A stretch of 63,932 nucleotides of DNA from a virus, in IMG/VR virus record IMGVR_UViG_3300037070_001552, positions 1 to 63,932 of that record. The stretch is one strand, 5' to 3'. Positions 1 to 9,021 of this stretch are shown piece after piece; position 1 is the first letter of the stretch; every line of letters begins with the position of its first letter. Under the pieces are notes generated by a model, which saw only the letters and a program-made list of their open reading frames with translations, did not search any database and had not been told where the DNA came from. Position numbers and translations under genes: made by a program.

Positions 1-1734
1 AGGAGCGCCAACTACTCGCGCGGCTCAGACAACGGCAACGGCATCGACTACGACCACGTGCAGTGGTCGACGAACAGCGGCTTCACGGCAGTGGTGTGGG
101 ACGACACTCCACCGAACGGCAATCCGTCAGGCGTCTCGAATCCGTCAGGCGGCAGCCCTCCGGTCGCACTCACTCCCGGCACGACGTACCACGTTCGTGC
201 GCGCTCGCACAACGTCAACGGCTGGTCGGGCTGGTCGAACACGATCTCGCAGGCCACGCTGCCCTCGACGCCGCCGACAGTGAGCGTCGCGCCATCCCTG
301 AACGGGCAGTCGTCGCTACTCACCATCACTCCTCCGGGTGGCGTCAGCGGTGTCACGGAATACAACATCGAGTTCCGGCCGTTCGGCGGTGGCACGACGG
401 CATACGCTCAGCCCGGCACGACCAAGACCTTCACCGGACTCACGCCGGGCGCCGTATATGAGTACCGGGCCAATGCCGAGATCGGCACGTACACCTCACC
501 GTGGAGCTCGTGGACGGCGACGACTCAGCCGAACCCGAACACCAACCCCGGCAACTACTTCGACGGATCGACGGCCGACCTGGCGGATCTCGACTACGGG
601 TGGGTCGGCACGGTCAACAACTCGCGCTCGGAAGCGACGGCGTTCGGCGTCGACGGCTGGGATGCGGAGTTCTCGACAACCGCCGGAGTGCTCTACCGCG
701 TGCTCGGCGGCTACGTCAGCACACACGCAGCTCGAGTCGCCTTCACCAAAGACGCGACCAGTGCGAACCAGTGGAACGCGGGGCAGTCGATGGCTGCCGA
801 TGCGTGGGCGGAGGTCGCCGGCGCGCAGACATACACCTTCTCGATCTACGTGAACCCTTCGCGCTCTCAGCGCTTGGCTGCAGCTGCGATGCGTTGGAAT
901 GGCTCGACTACCACGAGGGTCGATGGCACGCCACAGGTGGTTCCCGCGAACCAGTGGACCCGGCTCTCGATCACGACGCTGCTGCCGTCCGATACCATTC
1001 GCGCTGCCGTGCGCGTGATCGACGCATCGGGCACGGGGTTCTCGGTGATGCTCGGCGGCCAGTCGATTTTGCTCGACGGGGCGATGGTCTCTCTCGGCGC
1101 CGAGCTGCTGCCCTACTTCGACGGCAACACGCCTGACACGCAGGAGTATCAGTACGATTGGCTCGGCCTGCCGTTCTTCTCGGACTCAAGCCGATCGGTG
1201 AACACCTCGGTATTCGTCGATCCGCTGGCCGACCCGGACTGCCCGCCGGTGCCGGCGCCGCCGCTCCCGCCGGTGATCGACCAGGACTGCATCGAGGAGA
1301 TCGGATCGTGGCGCCGCTACTTCGTGCAGATCCCCTCCACCGACATTCCACTGTGGGGCAGCGTGCTGCCGACCCTCACGCTGCGTACGATCTCCACTGC
1401 TGAGCGCCAGGTGCGCATCCGCTACTACCCGAACCCGGACGGCCTCTCACCGGACCTGATGGACCTGTCGAACTGGCAGGGCGAAATGATCCTCACGTAC
1501 ATCCCGCCCGACACCGAGCTCACGCTCGATGGCGTGACTCAGCGCGTGTGGGCAGAGGTCGGGGGAAACGGAACCGTCGTCGCTGGCGACCAGCTGCTGT
1601 TCGGAACGGGCGGCGTGCCGGCAACGTGGCCTGAGCTCGCGTGTGGGGTGGGGTACATTATCAGCCTCGACGTTCCGCTCGAATCGTCAGCCGGAAACCT
1701 GGGCGTCGACCTGAGCCTGACCCAAAGGATCTAG
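1..1734 (+). CDS. Minor tail protein with fibronectin type III domains (3' part)
   Basis: The frame is open from base 1 and is the continuation of the gene that starts at 63387, so the start lies at the other end of the window. The visible part begins in a fibronectin III-like domain, followed by a second one (about residues 80-165 of this part, with the motif GLTPGAVYEYRA). Then come two modules of the type seen in actinophage tail proteins, with a jelly-roll-like stretch and the signatures YFDGSTADL..YGWVGTVNNSRS and YFDGNTPDT..YDWLG. These modules usually bind cell-surface sugars. The same YDWTG..NNSTS signature occurs in the gene at 61361. The role in host adsorption is an inference. Confidence 0.85.
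   Translation, partial: RSANYSRGSDNGNGIDYDHVQWSTNSGFTAVVWDDTPPNGNPSGVSNPSGGSPPVALTPGTTYHVRARSHNVNGWSGWSNTISQATLPSTPPTVSVAPSLNGQSSLLTITPPGGVSGVTEYNIEFRPFGGGTTAYAQPGTTKTFTGLTPGAVYEYRANAEIGTYTSPWSSWTATTQPNPNTNPGNYFDGSTADLADLDYGWVGTVNNSRSEATAFGVDGWDAEFSTTAGVLYRVLGGYVSTHAARVAFTKDATSANQWNAGQSMAADAWAEVAGAQTYTFSIYVNPSRSQRLAAAAMRWNGSTTTRVDGTPQVVPANQWTRLSITTLLPSDTIRAAVRVIDASGTGFSVMLGGQSILLDGAMVSLGAELLPYFDGNTPDTQEYQYDWLGLPFFSDSSRSVNTSVFVDPLADPDCPPVPAPPLPPVIDQDCIEEIGSWRRYFVQIPSTDIPLWGSVLPTLTLRTISTAERQVRIRYYPNPDGLSPDLMDLSNWQGEMILTYIPPDTELTLDGVTQRVWAEVGGNGTVVAGDQLLFGTGGVPATWPELACGVGYIISLDVPLESSAGNLGVDLSLTQRI
4..129. repeat. Terminal direct repeat, left copy (assembly overlap)
   Basis: These 126 bases are identical to 63804-63929 and in the same orientation. 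The three bases outside the match at each end differ. The reading frame of the tail gene at 63387 continues through the repeat into the gene at the left end. The simplest reading is that a circular or circularly permuted genome was cut here by the assembler. A real tandem duplication of part of a fibronectin domain is the alternative. Confidence 0.9.
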
Positions 1735-1736
1735 CC

Positions 1737-2894
1737 ATGCCGGATTGCGTCGTCAACCACACGGCGATGATCTTCGACAGGGGCGGGACACGCCGATACG
1801 GCCCGCCCCTGTTCGAACTGACCAAGGTCGCGTGGGACCGCCGGCGCGACTCGATCTCCGAGGCGAGCATTCGCATCGAGGGCGACGCCTGCTCGAGCCA
1901 GGCCGCGTTTCTCTCGAGCATCCGCACACACCGCCACGAGCTCGTGATCTTCCGAGGGAATCAGCGCGTGTGGGAGGGCCCGATCGGTCGCACCACGATT
2001 CGGGGCACGTACGCCGAGATCCACGCGAACGACGTGCTCGCGTACGTGAAGAAAACCCCGATGACCAAGGTGTACGACAACACCTACGAGGGCGCCGGCG
2101 TCACCGAGGTCACCACGCGCATCGGCAACATCATCGCCTATGAGCTCTCGACGGGGCGCATCCAGAAGGATGCCGCCGGCTTCGACTTCCCGGTGCCGGC
2201 GTGGGAGTCGCTGGACCCGCCCGTGAACATCGTGCCGCATCTGGTGATCCACCACTTCCCGAACGAGGCACGCACCTCGAGCAAGACGCTCGCCTACCAG
2301 ATGACGGTCGGCGATCACCTGCAGCAGCTGGCCCGCACGTCGGGCATCGACTTCACGGTGGTCGGCCGCGCCATCCACATCTGGGATGTGTCGCGCTCGA
2401 TCGGCGAGATCGGCACCATGACCGAAGCGAACTTCTACTCAGACGTGGCGGTCAGCGAGTACGGCGCGGATCACGCGCAGGCGTCGTACACAGTCGGTCA
2501 GTCGGGCACGTACGGCTCGGCGCTGAACACCGAGAACCTCGACTACTACGGCCCGTGGACCACGATCTTCACGGCCTACAACGAGGAGCCGATCTCGGGC
2601 CCGTCGCAGGCTGAGCTCGATAGCCAGTCGAAGCGGAACCTCTCTGGCCGCTCGCCGGCGCCCATCGAGGTGCGAGTCCCCGACAACTCGAGCGTGATCC
2701 TCACCGACACGCTGACGATCAACGATCTCGTGCCGGGTGTGCGCGTACCGCTGCGCGCCACGCTGAACGCACGTCAGCTGGCGCAGACGCAGAAGATCGA
2801 CAACGTGAAGGTGGTCGAGACTTCCAAGGGTGAGACGGTGCAGCTCGTGCTCACGCCGACCACAAAGGCCGATGAGGATGTGGAGGAGCCGTGA
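1737..2894 (+). CDS. Minor tail protein, ReqiPepy6 gp37-like baseplate hub family
   Basis: 385 residues. The ATG at 1737 is preceded by AAAGGA and lies two bases after the previous stop; an upstream in-frame GTG would overlap the preceding gene. The N-terminal half has the plan of actinophage hub proteins (short beta-rich start, LVIFRGNQRVWEGPI, then ANDVLAYVKKTPM), and the C-terminal part is beta-rich. Proteins of this type lie after the distal tail protein and form the tail hub that carries the tip. Placement between two other minor tail genes fits. Family assignment is by resemblance only. Confidence 0.7.
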   Translation: MPDCVVNHTAMIFDRGGTRRYGPPLFELTKVAWDRRRDSISEASIRIEGDACSSQAAFLSSIRTHRHELVIFRGNQRVWEGPIGRTTIRGTYAEIHANDVLAYVKKTPMTKVYDNTYEGAGVTEVTTRIGNIIAYELSTGRIQKDAAGFDFPVPAWESLDPPVNIVPHLVIHHFPNEARTSSKTLAYQMTVGDHLQQLARTSGIDFTVVGRAIHIWDVSRSIGEIGTMTEANFYSDVAVSEYGADHAQASYTVGQSGTYGSALNTENLDYYGPWTTIFTAYNEEPISGPSQAELDSQSKRNLSGRSPAPIEVRVPDNSSVILTDTLTINDLVPGVRVPLRATLNARQLAQTQKIDNVKVVETSKGETVQLVLTPTTKADEDVEEP

Positions 2895-3904
2895 CCGCTG
2901 ACTCATACAAGCGCTCGCCGGAGGGCATGCTCGAGGACTTCAAGGAGCGCATCGAGCTGCTCGAGCGCCGCATCTTCCCGACGCGCCTGGGCGCGACCGG
3001 GCGCTATGTCACGAACTGGAACTTCGCGGTCGAGTCGGGGTTCTACTGGTCAGACCAGAACGCGACCAACCGGCCGCCGCACGGCTCGTGGTCCTCGGCC
3101 ATCGTCTATCGCAACGACATGCCGGGATTCGAGCGCGTCATTCAGGATGCGATGCAGCCGACCACTTCGCCCGACACGATGGCGGTGGAGTGGCGTCGCG
3201 TCGCATTCCCGGACGGTGCCGGCGGGTGGACCTGGGGCACCTGGCAGCCGCTCCCGGGCGTGCGCGGCACCACGGTTCAGCGCGATCTGTATTTCTTCCC
3301 GCCGACGACAGACGCCAACCGCGCAGCGCTCGCGAATCGCCGCATCCAGTACTTCAACACGACCCTCAATCGCTTCGAGACGTTCCTGGCCTCGATCGGC
3401 ACGACGGGGCTCACCGCCCCGGGGGTGCTGGCCGGCATGGGCTCGGGGTGGTACAGCCTGCCCGCCGAGGAGTGGGCGTCTCTCGGCGGTCCCATCGCTC
3501 ACACATCTGGACCCGGTGGGGTGTACGCCTGCACCTGGACCAAGGGCGTCGTGTCTGCGGGTGCGACCCTGAACCCGTTCAGCACCAACGGCGGCAGCAC
3601 CCTCGGAATCACCATCGGCCAGACCGGGCAGTACGAGTGCGTATCGCACCATCGGTCGGCCGGCTCGAACGGCTACAGTACTCTCGCGCTGAACGGCGAT
3701 CGCGTTGCACTCGAGTCGCGCGCGACCGGAATGTTCGATCACGATCACGGCCTGGGAAGCGAGACCTACTCCACATCGCACTACATCGGGCTGCTGAATG
3801 CTGGCGAAGTCGTCACGATGGGACCACCCGCTGGGGCGGGTGCGTCGATGCAGTGGAGCAGTCAGACGCTTACGGGCACGCTCACGGTCAAGCGCATTTC
3901 GTAG
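2891..3904 (+). CDS. Minor tail protein with C1q/TNF-like C-terminal domain
   Basis: 337 residues from a GTG that overlaps the previous stop by four bases (GTGA). Residues 10-30 are a short helix (LEDFKERIELLERRIFP) likely to form a trimeric coiled coil. A middle domain rich in Trp and Gly follows. The last 130 residues look like a C1q/TNF jelly roll, with GQYECVSHHR, LALNGDRVALESR and a strand-rich end. C1q-like heads at the ends of trimeric phage proteins often contact the receptor, so this is a candidate receptor-binding protein. That role is an inference. Confidence 0.65.
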   Translation: MTADSYKRSPEGMLEDFKERIELLERRIFPTRLGATGRYVTNWNFAVESGFYWSDQNATNRPPHGSWSSAIVYRNDMPGFERVIQDAMQPTTSPDTMAVEWRRVAFPDGAGGWTWGTWQPLPGVRGTTVQRDLYFFPPTTDANRAALANRRIQYFNTTLNRFETFLASIGTTGLTAPGVLAGMGSGWYSLPAEEWASLGGPIAHTSGPGGVYACTWTKGVVSAGATLNPFSTNGGSTLGITIGQTGQYECVSHHRSAGSNGYSTLALNGDRVALESRATGMFDHDHGLGSETYSTSHYIGLLNAGEVVTMGPPAGAGASMQWSSQTLTGTLTVKRIS

Positions 3905-3947
3905 CTCGCGTGGCATCATAAGGGCATAGCCCGGAAGGAGACAACCC

Positions 3948-4184
3948 ATGTCGAAGGCTCAGGAAGTGCTCGAGAATCTGGATCCGAAGGATCGCGCGAA
4001 GCTCACCAAGGCGCTGCGCGGGTGGAGCAAGGGCGGCGTCGAGAGGCCGCTCATCCCGATGGCAGACGACGTGACCGAGGACGGCATCGCGGATGCGTGG
4101 GGTCTGGATGAACACGGCGAGCTCGTCGTGGTGGCCGGCATCCCGCTCGCTGACACCGTGTACAAGACGGAGGCACCGTCATGA
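3948..4184 (+). CDS. Hypothetical protein before the endolysin
   Basis: 78 residues. The ATG at 3948 has a strong site GGAAGGAGA seven bases upstream. The protein is hydrophilic with no membrane segment (MSKAQEVLENLDPKDRAKLT at the start). The stop overlaps the endolysin start by four bases, so the two are translationally coupled and probably part of the same late transcript. No family recognised. Confidence 0.75.
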   Translation: MSKAQEVLENLDPKDRAKLTKALRGWSKGGVERPLIPMADDVTEDGIADAWGLDEHGELVVVAGIPLADTVYKTEAPS

Positions 4185-5923
4185 GTTGGGTCACGATCGA
4201 CGGCGAGCGCGTAGCGTCGGCCGTCGCAGACGACTTCCGGGCGATGAACGAGGAGTTCCATCGCGTATGGGGCGTGTGGCTCGTCGTCACGTCGGGCACG
4301 CGTACCTCTCAGGAGCAGATCGACATCTTCCTGAGCCGGTACACGACCAACCCCGGCGGGCGCCACGTCTACGACACGCGCTGGTGGAACGGCGTGCTCT
4401 ACTACCGCGTCTCGAGCGCGGGCACCGTCGCACAGCCAGGCACCTCGAACCACGAGGAGAACGGGCCGATCGGCCCTCGAGCCCTCGACATCCAGGACAC
4501 CGGCGGCGACGCCGGCATCCTCACGCACTCGTCCGCGCGCGCGCAGTGGTATCACAACAACTCGCACCGCTGGAACTTCGACTCGGCCGGCGACGGCTTC
4601 GGCGAAGAGTGGCACAAGCAGTGGACGGGTGGCGACCCGCACGGTGGAACTGCGGCCGGCGACAACACGGTCAAGATGCAGCAGCTGTGGCTGAACCAGA
4701 CCCGCGGCGAGCAGCTCGTGGCCGATGGCGTGAAGGGCTCGCTGACCACGGAGGCGTTCAAGCGCTACCAGACGTTCCTGCGTGCGTTCGGCTACACCGG
4801 CGACATCGACGGCGACTGGGGTCCGGGCACGCAGGGAGCGCACGACAAGTACGCTGCAGCGTGGAACGCCGAGCAGGCGAACAAGCCGCCCGCATTCCCG
4901 CTGCCGGCGAGCCAGTGGTTCGGGCCGGAGGCTGGCGGCGACAACTCCATCAGCGGCTGGCACCACCCCTCGGGCACCGGAGACCCCGGGCTCAAGCAGT
5001 GGCAGACACGCATGAAGGAGCGCGGCTGGACGATCAACCCCGACGGCTACTACGGCCCGATGGGTGCGACCGAACCGACCGGCGAGACTGCGGGCGTCGC
5101 GAAGGCGTTCCAGGCCGAGAAGGGCCTGACCGCCGATGGGCTGATCGGGCCCAAGACGTGGGAGGCGGCATGGAACGCGCCGCTGACCCCGCCGCCGGCA
5201 CCGGAGGAGCCAGGCACACCGCCCCCTCAGCCGGTCCCGCTGCCGGACAACCCGCGCAACCTGCCCACCTACGAGCCGGTCTACCCCGGCGCGAAGTGGG
5301 GCCTCAAGGCGCCGCTCGGCGATGGCCTGCGCGGCGAGAAGGGCGAGGACCACACCCCGGTCCCGTTCATCATCGACCGCGAGATCGAGCACCACACGGG
5401 CACGACGGTGGATCAGCTGGATTGGTTCAGCTACCGCAACTCGCGCTCGAGCTGCCCGAACTGGTTCATCCGCCCGGACGGCACCGTGTTCGAGCTCATC
5501 CGTCCGCTCAACAAGCCGGCACTCACCGGCCCGGAGTGGAACTGGCGCTCGGTCGGCTGGGAGATTCAGGCGACCAACAGCGTCACGTGGGAGGGCACCG
5601 CGGCGCAGTTTGAAGCGGTCGCACAGCTGCTCGCGTGGCTCTCGAGCTACAACGGCAAGGAGCTCGACGGCGTGCCGGTCGTGCTCCCGCTGGATCGCGA
5701 GCACTTCATCAACCACCGCGAGGCTCTGCCTGGCACCGAATGCCCGGGCAACTGGTGGGCATCCCGCATGGACGCTCAGCTGGAACGTGCGCGCGAGATC
5801 TTCGCCGAGAAGTACGAGGAGACCGATCCGCCGGTCGACCCTGACCCGGACCCGGACAGCTACGTCGTGAGCAAGAATCTCGGCGACGCGATCAAGGGGC
5901 TCGTGGATCGGGCCTTTGCTTAG
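4181..5923 (+). CDS. Endolysin: M15 peptidase, two PG-binding modules and N-acetylmuramoyl-L-alanine amidase
   Basis: 580 residues, long for an endolysin. Residues 1-150 resemble a VanY/M15 D-Ala-D-Ala peptidase (SGTRTSQEQIDIF, then a SNHE-containing stretch and DIQD). Two PG_binding_1 modules follow at about 165-225 (DGDWGPGTQ) and 265-335 (DGLIGPKTW). A Pro-rich linker leads to an amidase_2 domain at about 385-545 with HHTGTT, GWEIQ and HREALPGTECPG, which supply the zinc-ligand histidines and the cysteine. It therefore has two potential peptidoglycan-cutting activities. It has no signal peptide, so it needs a holin; membrane proteins follow directly. Confidence 0.92.
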   Translation: MSWVTIDGERVASAVADDFRAMNEEFHRVWGVWLVVTSGTRTSQEQIDIFLSRYTTNPGGRHVYDTRWWNGVLYYRVSSAGTVAQPGTSNHEENGPIGPRALDIQDTGGDAGILTHSSARAQWYHNNSHRWNFDSAGDGFGEEWHKQWTGGDPHGGTAAGDNTVKMQQLWLNQTRGEQLVADGVKGSLTTEAFKRYQTFLRAFGYTGDIDGDWGPGTQGAHDKYAAAWNAEQANKPPAFPLPASQWFGPEAGGDNSISGWHHPSGTGDPGLKQWQTRMKERGWTINPDGYYGPMGATEPTGETAGVAKAFQAEKGLTADGLIGPKTWEAAWNAPLTPPPAPEEPGTPPPQPVPLPDNPRNLPTYEPVYPGAKWGLKAPLGDGLRGEKGEDHTPVPFIIDREIEHHTGTTVDQLDWFSYRNSRSSCPNWFIRPDGTVFELIRPLNKPALTGPEWNWRSVGWEIQATNSVTWEGTAAQFEAVAQLLAWLSSYNGKELDGVPVVLPLDREHFINHREALPGTECPGNWWASRMDAQLERAREIFAEKYEETDPPVDPDPDPDSYVVSKNLGDAIKGLVDRAFA

Positions 5924-5930
5924 GAGCAAC

Positions 5931-6401
5931 ATGCTCTCTGCCTACCCGCTAAAAAACCGCGTGTCAGTCAGGTTCCTTCTGACTGGCGCGTGGTTTTTCG
6001 CGGGCTGTGCCGGCCTCTCGGCCGCCGCGCTCGTGAACATCACGTTCGTGCGCGAGCTCGGCATCTTCATGACAATCCTCTGTGGCGCCGCTCTCGCCGG
6101 CGGCGCCCTCATCGCAGCTCTCGGAGTCGCGATGAATAGCTACCGATGGGAGTGGGGTGCATCGTGGCTGGCCGCGTTCGGCCTGTCCCCCTACCTCATC
6201 GGGATCTGGTTGGCGGTGTGGTTCATAGACATCGGCCGTATCAGTCAGGCGCTACTGGTTACCTCGCTGGTGGTGTTCTTCCTCTACCGAAGCGCGATGT
6301 GCGCAGCGCACGCCGCGAAGTTGCGGAGCTTGCACCAAGCAGCGGAGGTGACATTCCATGCTGACGACGACGATGACGACAGCGATGACAGCCGTGACTA
6401 A
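5931..6401 (+). CDS. Four-helix membrane protein, candidate holin
   Basis: 156 residues. I chose ATG 5931 because AGGAG lies four bases upstream; an in-frame TTG at 5916 is weaker. Four hydrophobic segments are visible at about residues 15-38, 45-68, 78-100 and 103-122. The C-terminus is strongly acidic (DDDDDDSDDSRD). It follows the endolysin by 7 bases, where a holin is expected. A very long hairpin overlaps codons 8-22 (see 5952). Which of the three membrane genes here is the true holin cannot be decided from sequence. Confidence 0.7.
   Translation: MLSAYPLKNRVSVRFLLTGAWFFAGCAGLSAAALVNITFVRELGIFMTILCGAALAGGALIAALGVAMNSYRWEWGASWLAAFGLSPYLIGIWLAVWFIDIGRISQALLVTSLVVFFLYRSAMCAAHAAKLRSLHQAAEVTFHADDDDDDSDDSRD
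5952..5998. terminator. Long hairpin with A- and T-tracts over the start of the membrane gene
   Basis: AAAAACC...CAGTCAG pairs with CTGACTG...GGTTTTT. The inner six positions also pair if G-U is allowed, giving about 20 consecutive pairs around a 7-base loop. It has an A-run before and a T-run after, as in a bidirectional intrinsic terminator. It lies at the 5' end of a gene, so it may attenuate transcription into the holin genes. Confidence 0.6.
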
Positions 6402-6795
6402 TGCCCCATTCGAACCGGCGCCATGGGTCACCCCGATCCTGGCGATTCTGGCGATCATCTTCGGAACAGGCGGGATAGCCACCATCGCGAAGGCGCGCGC
6501 CGACCGCAAGAACGGCGTGGCCGCAGCCGAGACGGCAGAGGACGATTCGGTCTCCGAGCGGTGGCGCAAGATCATCGAGGCGCAGACCGAAAGCCTCGTG
6601 GGCCCGCTGCAGAAGCGACTCAGCGAAGTCGAAACGAAAGTGCAGACGTTGGAACAGGAACTGATCGAGACGCGAGCGAAGTACTGGAAAGCGGTGAAGT
6701 ACATCCGTACCCTGTTGACCTGGATAGCTCGCAACGGACCACAGACAGACACAGAGCTCCCCACACCCCCGGCCGAAGTGGTCGAGGACATCTAA
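6358..6795 (+). CDS. Membrane-anchored coiled-coil protein of the lysis cassette
   Basis: 145 residues. ATG 6358 is preceded by GGAGGTGAC and lies inside the last 44 bases of the previous gene. One hydrophobic helix at about residues 22-45 (WVTPILAILAIIFGTGGIA) is followed by a predicted coiled coil at about 70-110 (LSEVETKVQTLEQELIETR). This single-TM plus coiled-coil layout is usual in actinophage lysis cassettes and may act in disruption of the cell envelope or as an accessory holin. The function is an inference. Confidence 0.7.
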   Translation: MLTTTMTTAMTAVTNAPFEPAPWVTPILAILAIIFGTGGIATIAKARADRKNGVAAAETAEDDSVSERWRKIIEAQTESLVGPLQKRLSEVETKVQTLEQELIETRAKYWKAVKYIRTLLTWIARNGPQTDTELPTPPAEVVEDI

Positions 6796-6807
6796 GGAAG
6801 GAACATC

Positions 6808-7317
6808 ATGAACCCGGTCGTCACTCCGACCCTGATTCCGTCGAAGTACACGGCGGCAACTATGGGTCTGATCATCACCGTCGTATTCGCGCTGCAGGTT
6901 GCGATCACGGACGGCATCACCGCGGTCGAGGGCTGGAACCTCGGCGCACTCGCGGTCGGCGCAATCATCACGTACTACGCGCCACTCGTCGGATCGAAGA
7001 ACACCACCGTCGCCGCCATCATGAAGATTGCCGGCGCCGTTGTGGCTGCCGTTGTCATCGTGATCGTCGACGCTCTGAACGCAGGGCTCGACTGGAACGC
7101 TCAGACGATTGTGGCCGTGGCCTTCGCCGGCTTGAACGCTCTAGCCGCGCAGATCGGTGTGTCGGCTCGAGTGTCCGAAGTCAAGACCGCGCTCGAGAAC
7201 CCGGCCGTCCCCAACAAGGAGGTCGTCGCGGCCGACGCGAAGGGTGTCGTGCAGGTTGCGCACTCCGGTGCTGTTGTGGGCGTCACCGCCGGCAACGTGC
7301 CGGGTCTCGCCGACTAG
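6808..7317 (+). CDS. Membrane protein, candidate holin
   Basis: 169 residues; ATG 6808 follows GGAAGGAAC. Three to four hydrophobic segments: about 18-36 (MGLIITVVFALQVAI), 45-65, 70-92 (IAGAVVAAVVIVIVDAL) and a weak one at 98-115. The C-terminal 50 residues are soluble. It is the last gene of the late operon and ends 14 bases before a strong terminator. The small size, several membrane segments and position beside the endolysin support a holin. Confidence 0.65.
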   Translation: MNPVVTPTLIPSKYTAATMGLIITVVFALQVAITDGITAVEGWNLGALAVGAIITYYAPLVGSKNTTVAAIMKIAGAVVAAVVIVIVDALNAGLDWNAQTIVAVAFAGLNALAAQIGVSARVSEVKTALENPAVPNKEVVAADAKGVVQVAHSGAVVGVTAGNVPGLAD

Positions 7318-7331
7318 CGCGCGCGTACGAG

Positions 7332-7362
7332 AAAGGCCCGGACCTTGGGGGTCCGGGCCTTT
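7332..7362. terminator. Bidirectional intrinsic terminator between convergent arms
   Basis: AAAGGCCCGGACC pairs perfectly with GGTCCGGGCCTTT around a five-base loop. It separates the plus-strand lysis genes from the minus-strand Ro60 gene, whose stop is at 7437. It can end transcripts from both sides. Confidence 0.92.
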
Positions 7363-7436
7363 CCGGTGCTCGCGGCCATTGCGACCGGGCACCTCATCCG
7401 ACGTGGCGCCGCCTGGGGGCAGCGCGTGCGCCGGGG

Positions 7437-9011
7437 TCAGAACCCTCGGGAGAACTCCGTGAGCAGAGCCGGCACGTCTGCGCCGAATCCTGCAATGTCC
7501 AGCATGCCAGGATCGCTCGGGTCCGCGATGCTCATGTTCGTCACCGAAGTGGCGAGCACGCACAGCTTGGCCGGGATGCCCGTCTGACGACGGTACTGGG
7601 CGAGCAGCTGCGGGACGTGGAAGCCGCGGTTCACCTCGTTGTCGGTCACGACCACGAAGGTGTCCACCTCGAGCTTCTGCTTGGTAGCGAACTCGATCAG
7701 AGCGCCCGGGTTGGTCGCGCCCCACATGCGAGACAGCGCCTGACCACGAGACATGCCCGTCTGCAGGCTGTCGCCTCGCTGGATGCCGAGCTCGCGGATC
7801 TCACTCGCGAAGCCGACCGCCATGGATGCCGGCTCCGTGCGGATGATCTTCATCGCCAGCACGATCGCGATCTCCGCAGCCGTGAGGCCGTTGAGATCGG
7901 TGTAGCCAGAGGTCATGGACGGCGACACGTCGACACCGATGAGGGTGCGCTTGCCGCTCGCCGGCGCCGTCTCGAACGCCTTGTAGAACGCCTGGTCGAG
8001 CACCTCGAGCACTCCGTTGTTGGGGCGGTACGAGAGTCCCGACCGCGAGCGACCGCCAGCGTACTGACGTGCGGCCATGAGGATGCCGAGCGGGTGGATG
8101 CGAGCCTTGCGCAGCTGCTCCTCGTCCATGAGCTTCGCGCCGATCAGCTGGCTCGCGTGGTTGGTGAACCACGCGTCGATCACCTCGAGCTCGGTGAGGC
8201 GCGGCAGCTGGCGAAGCATGGCACCCAGGGGCAGGCTGTTCTGGTCGAGCAGAAGCTCCCAGGTCTCGCGCTTGCGCTTGGCCTTGTCAGGCAGCATTTC
8301 CCAGGACGCGCCGGCAGCGATGAGCTCGCCGGCGGTTGCATCCTCGCGCTCGAGAGCGGTCAGAAGCTTCGGCAGCTCGGCGCTCTCGACCTTCTCGCCA
8401 CGTGCCCACCGCAGGGTGGTCGCGGTCGCGCCCACCTGGCCGGCAAGAGCGTGGCTCATGTCGATCAGATCCTTCTGCGCCCAGCCATCGCGCTGCTTGT
8501 ACTTCGCCAGCTGGTACGCGAGGCCGTCGAACGAGCGCTCCGTGTACCACTGGGACACGGCACGACGCCACGAGCGACCCACCTTGCCGCCCAGCAGCTT
8601 GTGGTAGCGCGCCCAGGTAAGCAGGTGAGAGCCGGTGCGCACGGTCACCGGGAACAGGCGGAACGCCTCGGCACGGGCAGGGCCCGGCTGAGCGGTGCAC
8701 ATGGCGAGCGCGAACAGCTGGGGATCCAGCTTCGGCGCGAGGCCGCGCACGCTCACGTCACGGATGAGATCGACGAACTCGATCGGCTTCTCCGCGATGA
8801 GCCGGCGCAGGCCATCCACGTTCTCACGCGTGATGTCCCGCTCCGACTGGTAGTAGGTGCCACCGTTGGAGCCGATGATGAGGAAGCGACGCGCACGGGC
8901 AAGATCGCCGATGTCGTAGACAGCGCCGCCGTCGTGGTTCTTGATCGTGCCGGCGATGGGCTCGGTCACGGATGCGGGCTCGAAAGCCCGGGTGTATGCG
9001 TTCTCTCGCAT
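7437..9011 (-). CDS. ro60: Ro60 (TROVE/vWA) RNA-binding protein
   Basis: 524 residues, close to the usual length of Ro60 (about 500-540). The first 340 residues are alpha-helical repeats as in the Ro60 ring (RRFLIIGSNGGTYY, then LTWARYHKLLGG and KYKQRDGWAQKDLIDMSHAL). A von Willebrand A domain follows from about residue 350, with an intact MIDAS: DVSPSMTSG near residue 360 and VVVTDNE later. Ro60 binds Y RNAs and the ends of misfolded RNAs, and in bacteria it works with exonucleases in RNA decay. The start ATG at 9011 has AAAGGGG five bases upstream. Directly upstream lie six Y-RNA-like units, the last within the leader. The call is firm; the role in phage growth is unknown. Confidence 0.95.
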   Translation of the reverse strand: MRENAYTRAFEPASVTEPIAGTIKNHDGGAVYDIGDLARARRFLIIGSNGGTYYQSERDITRENVDGLRRLIAEKPIEFVDLIRDVSVRGLAPKLDPQLFALAMCTAQPGPARAEAFRLFPVTVRTGSHLLTWARYHKLLGGKVGRSWRRAVSQWYTERSFDGLAYQLAKYKQRDGWAQKDLIDMSHALAGQVGATATTLRWARGEKVESAELPKLLTALEREDATAGELIAAGASWEMLPDKAKRKRETWELLLDQNSLPLGAMLRQLPRLTELEVIDAWFTNHASQLIGAKLMDEEQLRKARIHPLGILMAARQYAGGRSRSGLSYRPNNGVLEVLDQAFYKAFETAPASGKRTLIGVDVSPSMTSGYTDLNGLTAAEIAIVLAMKIIRTEPASMAVGFASEIRELGIQRGDSLQTGMSRGQALSRMWGATNPGALIEFATKQKLEVDTFVVVTDNEVNRGFHVPQLLAQYRRQTGIPAKLCVLATSVTNMSIADPSDPGMLDIAGFGADVPALLTEFSRGF

Positions 9012-9021
9012 AACAACCCCT

